From positions 1 to 64,000 of the forward strand of contig RPFO01000197.1 in assembly GCA_009746045.1 (NCBI GenBank): 64,000 nucleotides of DNA, written 5' to 3'. Each line of letters opens with the position of its first letter. Position 1 is the first letter of the stretch. Below the pieces are notes generated by a model, which saw only the letters and a list, made by a program, of their open reading frames with translations, was not told where the DNA came from and did no database searches. A program made the position numbers and the translations under genes. The DNA is from Mesostigma viride (lineage: Eukaryota; Streptophyta; Mesostigmatophyceae; Mesostigmatales; Mesostigmataceae). Shown one piece after another: positions 13,272-26,149 of this stretch.

Positions 13272-13480
13272 AGGCAAAAGAAAACAACCTGCTTCCCTAG
13301 AATGGAAGCCCACCCTTTATAGCAACCACCTCTCCAGCCAACCCCTACCTGGGTGGCTGGGGTACGGGTGCCAGCACAAAAAAATATTTTTTCTAAAATT
13401 ATTTTTTCTTTTGGTGCTATACGGCGTTGCATTCTCCGCTCAGCAGGTTAGTCATAGATAAAATGAGCATAGCTCACCAA
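13272..13480 (-). repeat. SDR element repeat A1 (outer 5' end)
   Basis: 209-bp copy of 8375-8582, one A longer in an A run. Its outer end joins GGGCAAGGGCAAGG of the right satellite block. Confidence 0.9.
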
Positions 13481-17912
<4,432 letters not shown>

Positions 17913-17951
17913 ATGGCGCAAGAAAATCCCATCTTTGTGCGTAACACCTAC

Positions 17952-18251
17952 CCGGGCAGCTGGCAGTGTCTTGTGGGTTGCTTTTCCAGTTGCTGCCGTC
18001 GCGGCATCGGAACCCGATGACCCAGAAGCCGCCGATTTCCTCCGCTCCTTCGCCGACTTTGCTGCATGAACGCCGCGCGCCTCTTGCCCCGACGATGGTG
18101 CGGGGGGAGGGGGCATTTGCTGTGCTGCCGCTGCAGCTTCCGACGGCGCGGAAGGGCCGGCGGCCGCAGGGGGCAACACCGGTGGCGGCGGAGAGCCCGG
18201 CGGCGGGGGCGCCGGCGGAGGGGAAGGCGGGTGGTTGTGCGTACAAGCACG
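17952..18251 (-). CDS. Gene G1, upstream exon (Pro/Ala-rich)
   Basis: A 100-codon exon between the acceptor GTGTCACAG and the donor GG|GTAGGT, both phase 0. The product is Pro/Ala-rich at the start (PPSPPPAPPPPGSPPPP) and basic at the end (SAKERRKSAASGSSGSD, KATHKTLPAAR). Splicing to 5528 gives LPAAR-GRPSRQRTEEERRRW in frame. Further 5' exons must exist, but I could not identify them. Confidence 0.45.
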
Positions 18252-18899
18252 CTGTGACACGCAGACGACAAAGAAAAAATCCGCCGAATATGTTAGCAAG
18301 CGGTGCGGTGCAGCACACACATCTGACAAAGCTCATAGGTCAACCCTTAAAACCGTGTCCAACTGCCCGCTATAAAAACCGGGCAATTGTCACTTTCCAT
18401 GATAATGTCCACAAACCAACCTAATAGTTAGTTATGGTCCATTATAGGACACAAGCACACACATATATTCACCACCTTGGGGGTCATGTCATTGGTCATA
18501 TTGCAATGTCCTATGGGTGCCAAATATAGCACCCCCTGACAGAAAGGAAGCTAGTAAAGGGCTCATGAACACCAAGGTTGCATGTGGAGGAGCAGGGACC
18601 CAGCTGCAAGCTCTAACAATAAATGCCCACTACAAATAGCGGACAGTTTGGTTTGTGACACCTGTTAGCATTACAAAGCTCAATTCTCATCCCGTAGCAA
18701 CAAAAATGTAATGTCCGCTGTAAATATCACTCAAAACGGCTAAAGGGTTAAAACGAAGTTGTAGTTGTTTTGCGGCATCAAGTTTCAAAGTACGTACTGG
18801 GATACCCTTCGCCAGCCTGCTTGGCATCCAGTAGGATAAGATCTTGGAACCAGTAAGGGGGCTTCGCTTGCTGCGGCAGATGGTGCAATCCATTGTGAT
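18252..18899. other. Intergenic or intronic spacer
   Basis: Mixed-composition sequence without a convincing exon. CCCGCTATAAAAACCGGGC near 18367 includes a TATAAAA string. Confidence 0.4.
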
Positions 18900-19180
18900 C
18901 TGCGCGCAAAACATACACAAACGAACAACCCTCATAGGTTGAGCAATCCACAAAATCATGCCATTACTGTAACAACATGGGCAAAGCATACACAAACGAA
19001 CAACCATCATAGATTGAGCTAGCAATCCACAACATCATGCCATTACTGTAACAACATGGGCAAAGCATACACAAACGAACAACCATCATAGATAGAGCTA
19101 GCAATCCACAACATCATGCCATTAATGTAATAACATGGGCAAAACATACACAAACAAATAGCCATGATAGGGCATTAAGA
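18900..19180. repeat. About 77-bp tandem repeat, three to four units
   Basis: Units contain CATACACAAACGAACAACC, a TCATAGATTGAGC-like stretch and AATCCACAACATCATGCCATT. The last unit degenerates near 19170. Confidence 0.8.
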
Positions 19181-19231
19181 GAATAGCCATGATTGGGGCA
19201 ATAAGAGAATTTTTTTTGTTCAATTCAATGA

Positions 19232-19757
<526 letters not shown>

Positions 19758-19977
19758 CACCAAGGTTGAGACTTACATGCATCGTTGCAAGGGTTGAAAC
19801 AATAACGAAATTGTATGACCACAGACACATAAAATGGAAGGCTTGCTCAGTATTATTATTTACCCATCAATCAATTTTAAAGGCAAGGAAATGTTGAAAT
19901 ACGGACGACCGTCCCAAGTTCGCCAGCATTAACAAAAGCATTTCTGTGACAAGAACAGTGGGCGACCATTCCCATTA

Positions 19978-20766
19978 TTATCTTTTCCTCGTTTGTTTCT
20001 TCCCCTTCCCGGACTCGTATTCATAAGCGACGTCCGCCATCCCCAAACGATGCAAAATTTTGTTGGAGCTCTGCATCTTCTCCAACAGTTCTTGATCCGA
20101 TTCCTCCTTTGCACGACGCGCTTCCTCTGCCTTCGCCTTTGCGGCCTCCACATCTGCATCTATATCCGCCTTCACCACCATCCTGATCAAACGGTCCCGC
20201 TCCTCAGGCCTCGGGAGCGTCGGCAGTCTCACCGGCTCTGCGGCAAGAAGAGCCTCCAAAATATCCTTGTGCAGTCTTTGTGCTTCCACAAATCCATTAT
20301 TCATCATCAAGGTGTACGCGCATTCACGCGCCACACCCTGCAAGGAATCCCCCATGGTAACGTTTTGCCCATGAGCAAACCCGTACGCGCTGTCCCCCTC
20401 TGCCGAAATCTCGAGTCCCTGCCTGTCGAGGCGCACCAGCTCAACTTTCCGTTCCCCAGTGTGCGTTGCCGTGAAGTGGAGGACCGAGCGTGTCATTCCG
20501 GTCTTCCCCATCAACATCTGCAAACTTGCTACGTATGCGATCCCACGAGCGCACACGTCCTCCAACTTCTCGGCAAAAGGTAGATGTGTCTTGCAATACA
20601 CATCCAATCCCTCCAGTGGTCTATCACATCTAAGAAATCCACACCCCCCGTATGGATCCTTGGCATTTTGGTACTCGAGGTCGTGCGCTTGTAGGAACTT
20701 GTAATGTTCCGCGCACAGTCCCTCGACCCTTACGGGCTCCGTACAGATTTTGCATTTCGTTGCCAT
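19978..20766 (-). CDS. Putative metal-binding protein of the C-x4-C/C-x2-H family
   Basis: Start chosen at MATKCKICTEPV, which aligns with the start of the paralog at 22967 (MAVKCTVAWC). Two Cys/His clusters follow: CKICTEPVRVEGLCAEH and CGFLRCDRPLEGLDVYCKTH. The middle is a mixed alpha/beta-like region. The C-terminus is a long charged helix, probably a coiled coil (AAKAKAEEARRAKEESDQ), with a basic end (GKGKKQTRKR). One of three related genes in tandem on this strand. Function unknown; the paired clusters suggest zinc binding. No upstream palindrome was found for this copy. Confidence 0.7.
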   Translation of the reverse strand: MATKCKICTEPVRVEGLCAEHYKFLQAHDLEYQNAKDPYGGCGFLRCDRPLEGLDVYCKTHLPFAEKLEDVCARGIAYVASLQMLMGKTGMTRSVLHFTATHTGERKVELVRLDRQGLEISAEGDSAYGFAHGQNVTMGDSLQGVARECAYTLMMNNGFVEAQRLHKDILEALLAAEPVRLPTLPRPEERDRLIRMVVKADIDADVEAAKAKAEEARRAKEESDQELLEKMQSSNKILHRLGMADVAYEYESGKGKKQTRKR

Positions 20767-20989
20767 CTGCGCAATTGCCATGAGTCCCATACAGCAGCCA
20801 TTGTATAACAGGGGCAATAAGGACCGTCAGAACCCCCTCTGGCGTCTTTCTCACACAATTCTCAATCTAGTCTTGTTGTGCAATAATTGTTGGTTCAAAG
20901 GTCCGTTCAAAGAAGTTTTATGAGACAAAATAAATTAGTTTCAATTACACGCATCAGATTAATCAAATCATATTTTCTCCCTCTCTTTC

Positions 20990-21574
20990 TTACTGAGCAA
21001 TTCTGTCCATCCTGCCCCTCTTTGCCGGCTTCTCATCAATCTCCTCATCAAAATCACACACACGTCTAATCTGCTGTCTAATCTGCTCTACCAACCCCCC
21101 CTTGCGCATCAGGTCTTTCACCTCCCCCTTCAAGAGCGCTGTCACGAGTCGCGCGCACTCATACGCGGACTCCGTGGCCAGGTCCCTTCCCATATCATGC
21201 CACACTTTGGCCGTTGGACAGTCGGGATGGTCTCCCATGTAAGCCCACACATGCCTTGGCGGCTTGTCCTTACCGCCTATCCCCTCTCCAGGTCGCATCT
21301 GTCCCACCTCCTCTATCACCCACTCTGCATCACGCAGCATGAATCGAGGCTTCTTGTCAACATAGTACAAGACCAAAACCATGTTGTTGGGCCAAGGCTT
21401 CCACTTTTTCGTCACGATGTGACGGTCAATCGTCATCAGCCCGCTCTCGATTTCGGCAAACAACGCCCCCCATACGTCAGAATGCTTGGGACAGAACCAC
21501 TCGCTTTCCGTCGGCACTCCTTCCCATTGACAATCCGGATGTTCGCATCGAATGGGGTCATCGAATGAGGTCAT
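20990..21574 (-). CDS. Putative metal-binding protein of the C-x4-C/C-x2-H family
   Basis: Start chosen at MTSFDDPIRCEHPDCQ, 55 bp below a CAACGGCCGTTGG palindrome. A longer frame to 21631 would run into that element. The single cluster CEHPDCQWEGVPTESEWFCPKH matches the pattern in the neighbouring paralogs. The C-terminus is basic (KPAKRGRMDRIAQ). About 194 residues. Function unknown. Confidence 0.65.
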   Translation of the reverse strand: MTSFDDPIRCEHPDCQWEGVPTESEWFCPKHSDVWGALFAEIESGLMTIDRHIVTKKWKPWPNNMVLVLYYVDKKPRFMLRDAEWVIEEVGQMRPGEGIGGKDKPPRHVWAYMGDHPDCPTAKVWHDMGRDLATESAYECARLVTALLKGEVKDLMRKGGLVEQIRQQIRRVCDFDEEIDEKPAKRGRMDRIAQ

Positions 21575-21627
21575 CTGTGCACATCGATATTTTTTACACC
21601 ACCCGCAAACGCACGCATTCAGCAGGG

Positions 21628-21676
21628 TCAACGGCCGTTGGCCCTGTTAAATTCCACACACCCCAACGGCCGTTGG
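21628..21676. promoter_or_regulatory. Pair of AACGGCCGTT palindromes upstream of the 21574 start
   Basis: CAACGGCCGTTG at 21629-21640 and a full CCAACGGCCGTTGG about 34 bp further upstream. Each is two AACGG cores in inverted orientation. AACGG is the core of plant MSA elements bound by three-repeat MYB proteins. Confidence 0.5.
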
Positions 21677-21768
21677 CCTTAGACGCACAAAACTTGACAC
21701 CATCAGGCGATTTTTTCCAAATGATTCTTCTTTATTAAATAAATTTACATTCATCCTAAAATCACATT

Positions 21769-22113
21769 CTAGTCAACATCCTCCCCATCTTTAGTGGGTT
21801 GCATTCGACCCCAATTGTCGTTCATAAAACTGACCAAAACATGAGCCGGAGTCCCCACATCCTCCTCACGCCTCAATTTACGCAATACACCTTTAGCAAT
21901 TCCACCATACCCATCAACCTCCGACATCATCATGCCCACGCCATCAAGACGTTCAGCGTGCAATTGCCCGTCCTCTTCGAGAACCAGATCGGGCAGGTCT
22001 TCCAGTTCGGCCTCCACAATCTCTATCAGGTTTTCCTTTGTAGTCTCCCCCCCTTCCTTTCCTTCTTTTCCGCACTCCATCCTACACCCTGCCCCTGCAC
22101 AACCGACGTCCAT
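21769..22113 (-). CDS. Small acidic hypothetical protein
   Basis: 114 codons, start MDVGCAGAGCRMECG. The palindrome at 22158-22171 lies 45 bp upstream. Acidic middle (VEAELEDLPDLVLEEDGQ) and C-terminus (KDGEDVD). No family recognised. Spacing and strand match its neighbours, which supports it as a gene. Confidence 0.5.
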   Translation of the reverse strand: MDVGCAGAGCRMECGKEGKEGGETTKENLIEIVEAELEDLPDLVLEEDGQLHAERLDGVGMMMSEVDGYGGIAKGVLRKLRREEDVGTPAHVLVSFMNDNWGRMQPTKDGEDVD

Positions 22114-22157
22114 GGCAAGTTAAGAAACGGACTCAGCTCACAGGACATTTTGCAAGT

Positions 22158-22171
22158 CCAACGGCCGTTGG
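22158..22171. promoter_or_regulatory. CCAACGGCCGTTGG palindrome
   Basis: Perfect 14-bp palindrome 45 bp upstream of the 22113 start and just past the stop of the 22185 gene. Confidence 0.5.
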
Positions 22172-22184
22172 CGACCAAAAACAC

Positions 22185-22967
22185 CTAGTCGCATGCATTC
22201 CTTGCTCTCTCCACCAAAGCAGAGGCCAGGACGACCCTTTCCACGACCTTTTCAATTTCCTCCCCCTCAGCATCAGCAACAACGGTCATGGCAAATCGGG
22301 CTTGGCGCTTAACCCCCGATGCCAGAACGGCAGCCATCTCCACACGAGTTTTTGACACTTCAACAGGTACAGGCAATTCGCCGACCGCAAAAGTAAGCCT
22401 TGCGAGGTGCGGGACCCACCAATCACCTTCCAAAAATCCGCAACCCCATCCAATCATGAAATACAACAACAGGTCTGCGCCCATGGCGCCTGCGATATCC
22501 AAGTCGTCATGCGAAACAATCGCATGCACGTCATCCTCCGAGCACAGCATCCATGTAAAAACGGCGTCCCCGAAACCTTGGCAGTAGGCATACGAGTCAA
22601 AGTCAGGGTGATTCAACATCCATTCCCGCGACCGGACCGCCATTCTTTCCAGACTTCCAGCACCGTCCACCTCAAAACTCAGGACAAGAGGTCCTTCACC
22701 AGCACTGGACTCGCCATTCACAAACAACAAGCCTCCTTTGATCACCTCTTGCATCTCCCCTGACAACTTGGCGTGTCCATCACAAAAAGGCATGCAATCC
22801 GTCCCGAATGGAAGCTGGCAATCCCGGGCGATACATCCCCCCTTTTTTGCAAACAAATCCTTCACCCTCCCTGCCATTCCCGTTCGCACGCTGACATGAC
22901 GCACGCACAAGTCATCCCCTCCTGCTCTCGCTTCCTGGCACCACGCAACCGTGCATTTGACCGCCAT
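22185..22967 (-). CDS. Putative metal-binding protein of the C-x4-C/C-x2-H family
   Basis: Start chosen at MAVKCTVAWCQEA, 41 bp below a palindrome at 23008-23020. Clusters CTVAWCQEARAGGDDLCVRH and CIARDCQLPFGTDCMPFCDGH repeat the two-cluster layout of the 19978-20766 protein. The remainder has short hydrophobic stretches (GADLLLYFMIGWGCGF) and ends in a helical segment. About 260 residues. Function unknown. Confidence 0.7.
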   Translation of the reverse strand: MAVKCTVAWCQEARAGGDDLCVRHVSVRTGMAGRVKDLFAKKGGCIARDCQLPFGTDCMPFCDGHAKLSGEMQEVIKGGLLFVNGESSAGEGPLVLSFEVDGAGSLERMAVRSREWMLNHPDFDSYAYCQGFGDAVFTWMLCSEDDVHAIVSHDDLDIAGAMGADLLLYFMIGWGCGFLEGDWWVPHLARLTFAVGELPVPVEVSKTRVEMAAVLASGVKRQARFAMTVVADAEGEEIEKVVERVVLASALVERARNACD

Positions 22968-22997
22968 CTGCGACCACCAACACCGTTTGATACACAT

Positions 22998-23222
22998 TTC
23001 TCACCGTCAACGGCCGTTGGCTTGAAACAACAAGAATGATTTATTACTCGCACGAAAATCACACCATTTTCCAGTCTCCAACGGCCGTTGGCGCACGAAA
23101 AATGCACGAAAAAAATTTTTATTATGCATTTATTGATTACATCCATAGTGCCACGTGGCGAATCACACCCAACTTTCCAGCTGCCAACGGCCGTTGGCGC
23201 AAAGAAAATCACACCCAACACT
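22998..23222. promoter_or_regulatory. Intergenic module with three palindromes, duplicated at 24967-25212
   Basis: Contains three copies of CAACGGCCGTTGG (near 23008, 23080 and 23186), a stretch reading TTTATTATGCATTTATT, and GTGCCACGTGGC. The same order recurs upstream of the 24935 start, so promoter and gene were duplicated together. Confidence 0.6.
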
Positions 23223-23826
23223 TCAGTCGCATAATCGATTCGCGTCAGTCACGCACTCGAACTTGTACTCCTGCCCCAACGCGTACATCACCTCACGAAC
23301 CGCTTTCTCAAACTCGTCAACACCGTCGGGTCCCCACTCATGCACGTATTCCCTCAACCAGAACATGCAATCTCCAGCAGACACGAACAGCCGGTCGATG
23401 ATCAGGTCAGTGTGATGCTTGAAGTACTTGCCGTCCTTCAAGATGACCCATTCGAACCGTCCCACCTCCCCTAAACCCTTAAACCCTTCTCCCCTATCAT
23501 ATGGCCGCGCCATCGGTATCCAACTTTCATTACCATCAGCATCGATCGACTGAAAACAAATTGGGCTGGGTATTGATGGATCATAGGGCCTTATAGCACC
23601 ACACCTCACAAGCACCTCCTCAAATGGCTCTACGGTCGGCTTTGGGAGTCCCCGACCCTCGATATTGAAAACAAGAGCCGCGGCCTTCGCGACATCCGGT
23701 CTCAAAAGAGACCTTTCACCCTCCTTGGGCATAAAATCCAGCTTAATGTCCGGCAGAAGCCTGAGCGCGCTCTTAACCACTCCCAGAAGCCTGTCTTCCA
23801 AGTTGATCCACTCGCCCCCCTCCGTC

Positions 23827-24032
23827 AGTTAGGTTAATATTGTGCGGAAACCTTTTTGCCACTTGGGCTACTCAGGTTCCGCACAATATTACCGGCGATA
23901 ACCACTCGCCGGACACTCAAGTTCACGACGTCGTGAACTTGAGTGTCCGGCGAGTGGTTATCGCCGGTAATATTGTGCGGAACCTGAGTAGCCCAAGTGG
24001 CAAAAAGGTTTCCGCACAATATTAACCTAACT
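23827..24032. repeat. 206-bp perfect palindrome P1
   Basis: Centre at GACGTC (23927-23932). Contains AATATTGTGCGGAA and its complement four times in all, and CCGGCG...CGCCGG sub-hairpins. Confidence 0.9.
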
Positions 24033-24268
24033 AAAACCTAGCCTCTTGGGGCGAGGACGAATCACTAGGCTCGGAACACCCGTATGCATGAATATGATCG
24101 AATATAAGCATCTCGTTGGTGCAAATATCGATATGAATATGATCGAATATGAGCATCTCCTTGGTGCGCATATGATTAGAGCCGGGTGCCAAATCGGAAC
24201 GAGTTATTCCCCCAAATAATCCGCTTCCGAGTGGATTCGAACCTGCGCCCCGCAAGGATCCAGGTCTT

Positions 24269-24474
24269 AGTTAGGTTAATATTGTGCGGAAACCTTTTTG
24301 CCACTTGGGCTACTCAGGTTCCGCACAATATTACCGGCGATAACCACTCGCCGGACACTCAAGTTCACGACGTCGTGAACTTGAGTGTCCGGCGAGTGGT
24401 TATCGCCGGTAATATTGTGCGGAACCTGAGTAGCCCAAGTGGCAAAAAGGTTTCCGCACAATATTAACCTAACT
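24269..24474. repeat. 206-bp perfect palindrome P2 (central)
   Basis: Identical in sequence and length to P1. Its centre is the centre of the whole element. Confidence 0.9.
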
Positions 24475-24710
24475 AAGACCTGGATCCTTGCGGGGCGCAG
24501 GTTCGAATCCACTCGGAAGCGGATTATTTGGGGGAATAATTCGTTCCGATTTGGCACCCGGCTCTAATCATATGCGCACCAAGGAGATGCTCATATTCGA
24601 TCATATTCATATCGATATTTGCACCAACGAGATGCTTATATTCGATCATATTCATGCATACGGGTGTTCCGAGCCTAGTGATTCGTCCTCGCCCCAAGAG
24701 GCTAGGTTTT

Positions 24711-24916
24711 AGTTAGGTTAATATTGTGCGGAAACCTTTTTGCCACTTGGGCTACTCAGGTTCCGCACAATATTACCGGCGATAACCACTCGCCGGACAC
24801 TCAAGTTCACGACGTCGTGAACTTGAGTGTCCGGCGAGTGGTTATCGCCGGTAATATTGTGCGGAACCTGAGTAGCCCAAGTGGCAAAAAGGTTTCCGCA
24901 CAATATTAACCTAACT
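24711..24916. repeat. 206-bp perfect palindrome P3
   Basis: Third copy, abutting the right CCGTC target duplicate. Confidence 0.9.
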
Positions 24917-24966
24917 CCGTCCTGTAGAACGTCATCTGCAACCCACCGACACCGTTTGATATACAT

Positions 24967-25212
24967 TTCTCACCGTCAACGGCCGTTGGCTTGAAAAAAC
25001 AACAAGAATTTTAAGATTTATTACGCGCACAAAGCACACACTAGTTTTCAGTCTCCAACGGCCGTTGGCGCACGAAAAATGTTTTATTATGCATTTATTA
25101 ATTACATCCATGGTGCCACGTGGCAAACCACACCCTACTTCCGGGTGCGAAGAAAATCAAACGCTAATTTGCAAGTTCCAACGGCCGTTGGCGCAAGAAA
25201 ATCACACCCAAA
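24967..25212. promoter_or_regulatory. Duplicated intergenic module with palindromes
   Basis: Parallels 22998-23222. Palindromes near 24977, 25057 and 25178; shared TTTTATTATGCATTTATTAA and GTGCCACGTGGCAAA. It has small indels relative to the other copy. Confidence 0.6.
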
Positions 25213-25310
25213 ATGCCTTCAGTCGCAGAATCCATTCCCCTCACGCAGTCGAACAGGGGTACTGTTCCCCCAGCGCGGACATCGCCTCACAAATCGCCCT
25301 TGGGTACGAT
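25213..25310 (-). pseudogene. Decayed 3' end of a paralog of the 23223-24935 gene
   Basis: ICEAMSALGEQYP resembles VREVMYALGQEYK of the intact paralog. After a frame change the sequence ends GFCD-stop, matching LCD-stop. It sits in the same position relative to the duplicated intergenic module. The rest of the paralog has been replaced by the MYND gene. Confidence 0.35.
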
Positions 25311-25319
25311 TCAGTCCCA

Positions 25320-26110
25320 TCAAAAAACCTTGAACATTTCACCTTTGAACTTGAAATGCACTTCACCCCCCATCCGAATTACAAGTCCGGCCAAATTGAC
25401 ACCAGACCAGCTGTCTGTAACGTCGCCGTGCATAGTGCTGAGAGACTTTCTCGCCTCACGATACTTGGTACACCACTTCTTGTGTTCCTCCCAGTCCGCA
25501 CGCTGGCATTCGGCAGCACAATACCGGACGTCTCGACAACCCCCGCACTTGCGGTGGACACCCTCCATCACAGAGCACGCCTGATTCGAGCAACACTTTG
25601 GAAGCGAGCCGAGCATCGGCCCTCCCACCCCCGGGAGAACGATCATCCGTGAAAACGTCAATTTCACGTACTCGGAATTCCCGAATGTAAAATGGAAACC
25701 TTCAAACCCCCCCCCTCTACTCTCGCCGATACGGTCAATCTCGGCTGCGCCTCACTCGCGTCTGGAAATTTCCCCCACTGGTCTTTCTCCCACTGGTCCC
25801 ACCCAACCTTTCCGACATACGACACCAGAAGTCGAAACTCGACGTCTCGATTGAGTGGAACCCGATCCGCCGGCGTGGGCTTGTAGAATCCGCCAGCCAA
25901 GGCGAAGTACATGTCCAGCAACTGGAGATTAATCTGTCGTCCTACTGAGGCGAACGAGTCATACACGACCAAAACCGCAAACTGGCGACCCAGGCGCTTC
26001 TCGTGCTGCCGTACCCATCCGTGGATCTCGCGAGCCCGGTTAAGTACGTTTGCTGCCACGCAGGCAATCGCAGCGCGGGTCGAAGATTCCAGCTCGCCCG
26101 TCTCCGCCAT
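25320..26110 (-). CDS. MYND zinc-finger protein (frameshifted at a C run)
   Basis: Start MAETGELESSTRAAI, 56 bp below a TAACGGCCGTTGG at 26166. The N-terminal domain has GRQFAVLVVYDSFASVGRQ, MYFALAGGFYKP and VEFRLLVSYVGK, which align with the 32094-32870 protein. The frame is lost at a 9-nt C run (25707-25715) and resumes with SRMIVLPGVGGPM and the MYND finger: KCGGCRDVRYCAAECQR and DWEEHKKWC. MYND fingers bind zinc and mediate protein contacts. The intact paralog keeps both parts in one frame, so a single-base error or mutation in the run is the likely cause. Confidence 0.75.
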
Positions 26111-26149
26111 CCCTCCCCTGCGCCAATTGGCACGTGCGTAATACGTAAG

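Larger units (their letters stand above)
8153..13480 (-). mobile_element. Split-direct-repeat tyrosine-recombinase retrotransposon (PAT/DIRS class), complete
   Basis: Read on the minus strand the order is A1 (13480-13272), gag, RT-RNase H-YR, B1 (8779-8583), A2 (8582-8375), a 25-bp spacer with a G-quadruplex motif, and B2 (8349-8153). A1/A2 are about 208 bp and differ by one A in a run; B1/B2 are 197 bp. This A-internal-BA-B arrangement is the split direct repeat of PAT-like elements, which are known in Volvox and Chlamydomonas. Both flanks are (GGACAA)n satellite. There is no target-site duplication, as expected for tyrosine-recombinase integration. Confidence 0.9.
23827..24916. mobile_element. 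1,090-bp palindromic mobile element with 5-bp target duplication
   Basis: Near-perfect inverted repeat centred at 24371.5. Its order is P1 (23827-24032), unique arm, P2 (24269-24474), inverted arm, P3 (24711-24916). Each P is a perfect 206-bp palindrome. The two arms differ by one transition that I can see. It is flanked by CCGTC on both sides (23822-23826 and 24917-24921). Termini are AGTTAGGTT...AACCTAACT. No protein domain; the 61-codon frame in each P reads the same on both strands because of the symmetry. Confidence 0.85.
23223..24935 (-). pseudogene. Hypothetical gene disrupted at codon 7 by a palindromic element
   Basis: The ATG at 24935 is followed by five more codons (MTFYRT) before the duplicated CCGTC target site. 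Coding resumes in the same frame at 23826 as EGGEWINLEDRLLGVVKSA and ends LCD at 23223. The ATG sits 42 bp below a palindrome at 24977, the same spacing as in the 22967 gene. Without the 1,090-bp insertion the protein would be about 205 residues. No domain recognised; KLDFMPKEGERS and EWVILKDGKYFKHH are distinctive. The element brings stops in this frame, so this allele should be null unless an internal Met (MEDR-like, 23801) is used. Confidence 0.7.

Noticed and set aside
24220-24500. tRNA gene suggested by GCAGGTTCGAATCC in the arms of the palindromic element
   Set aside because: The would-be T stem does not pair (GCAGG against CCACT), and no D arm or anticodon arm is present at the right spacing.
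23840-24909. 61-residue ORF MCGNLFATWATQ... found on both strands three times
   Set aside because: It is identical on both strands because the DNA is a perfect palindrome. No homology or start context.
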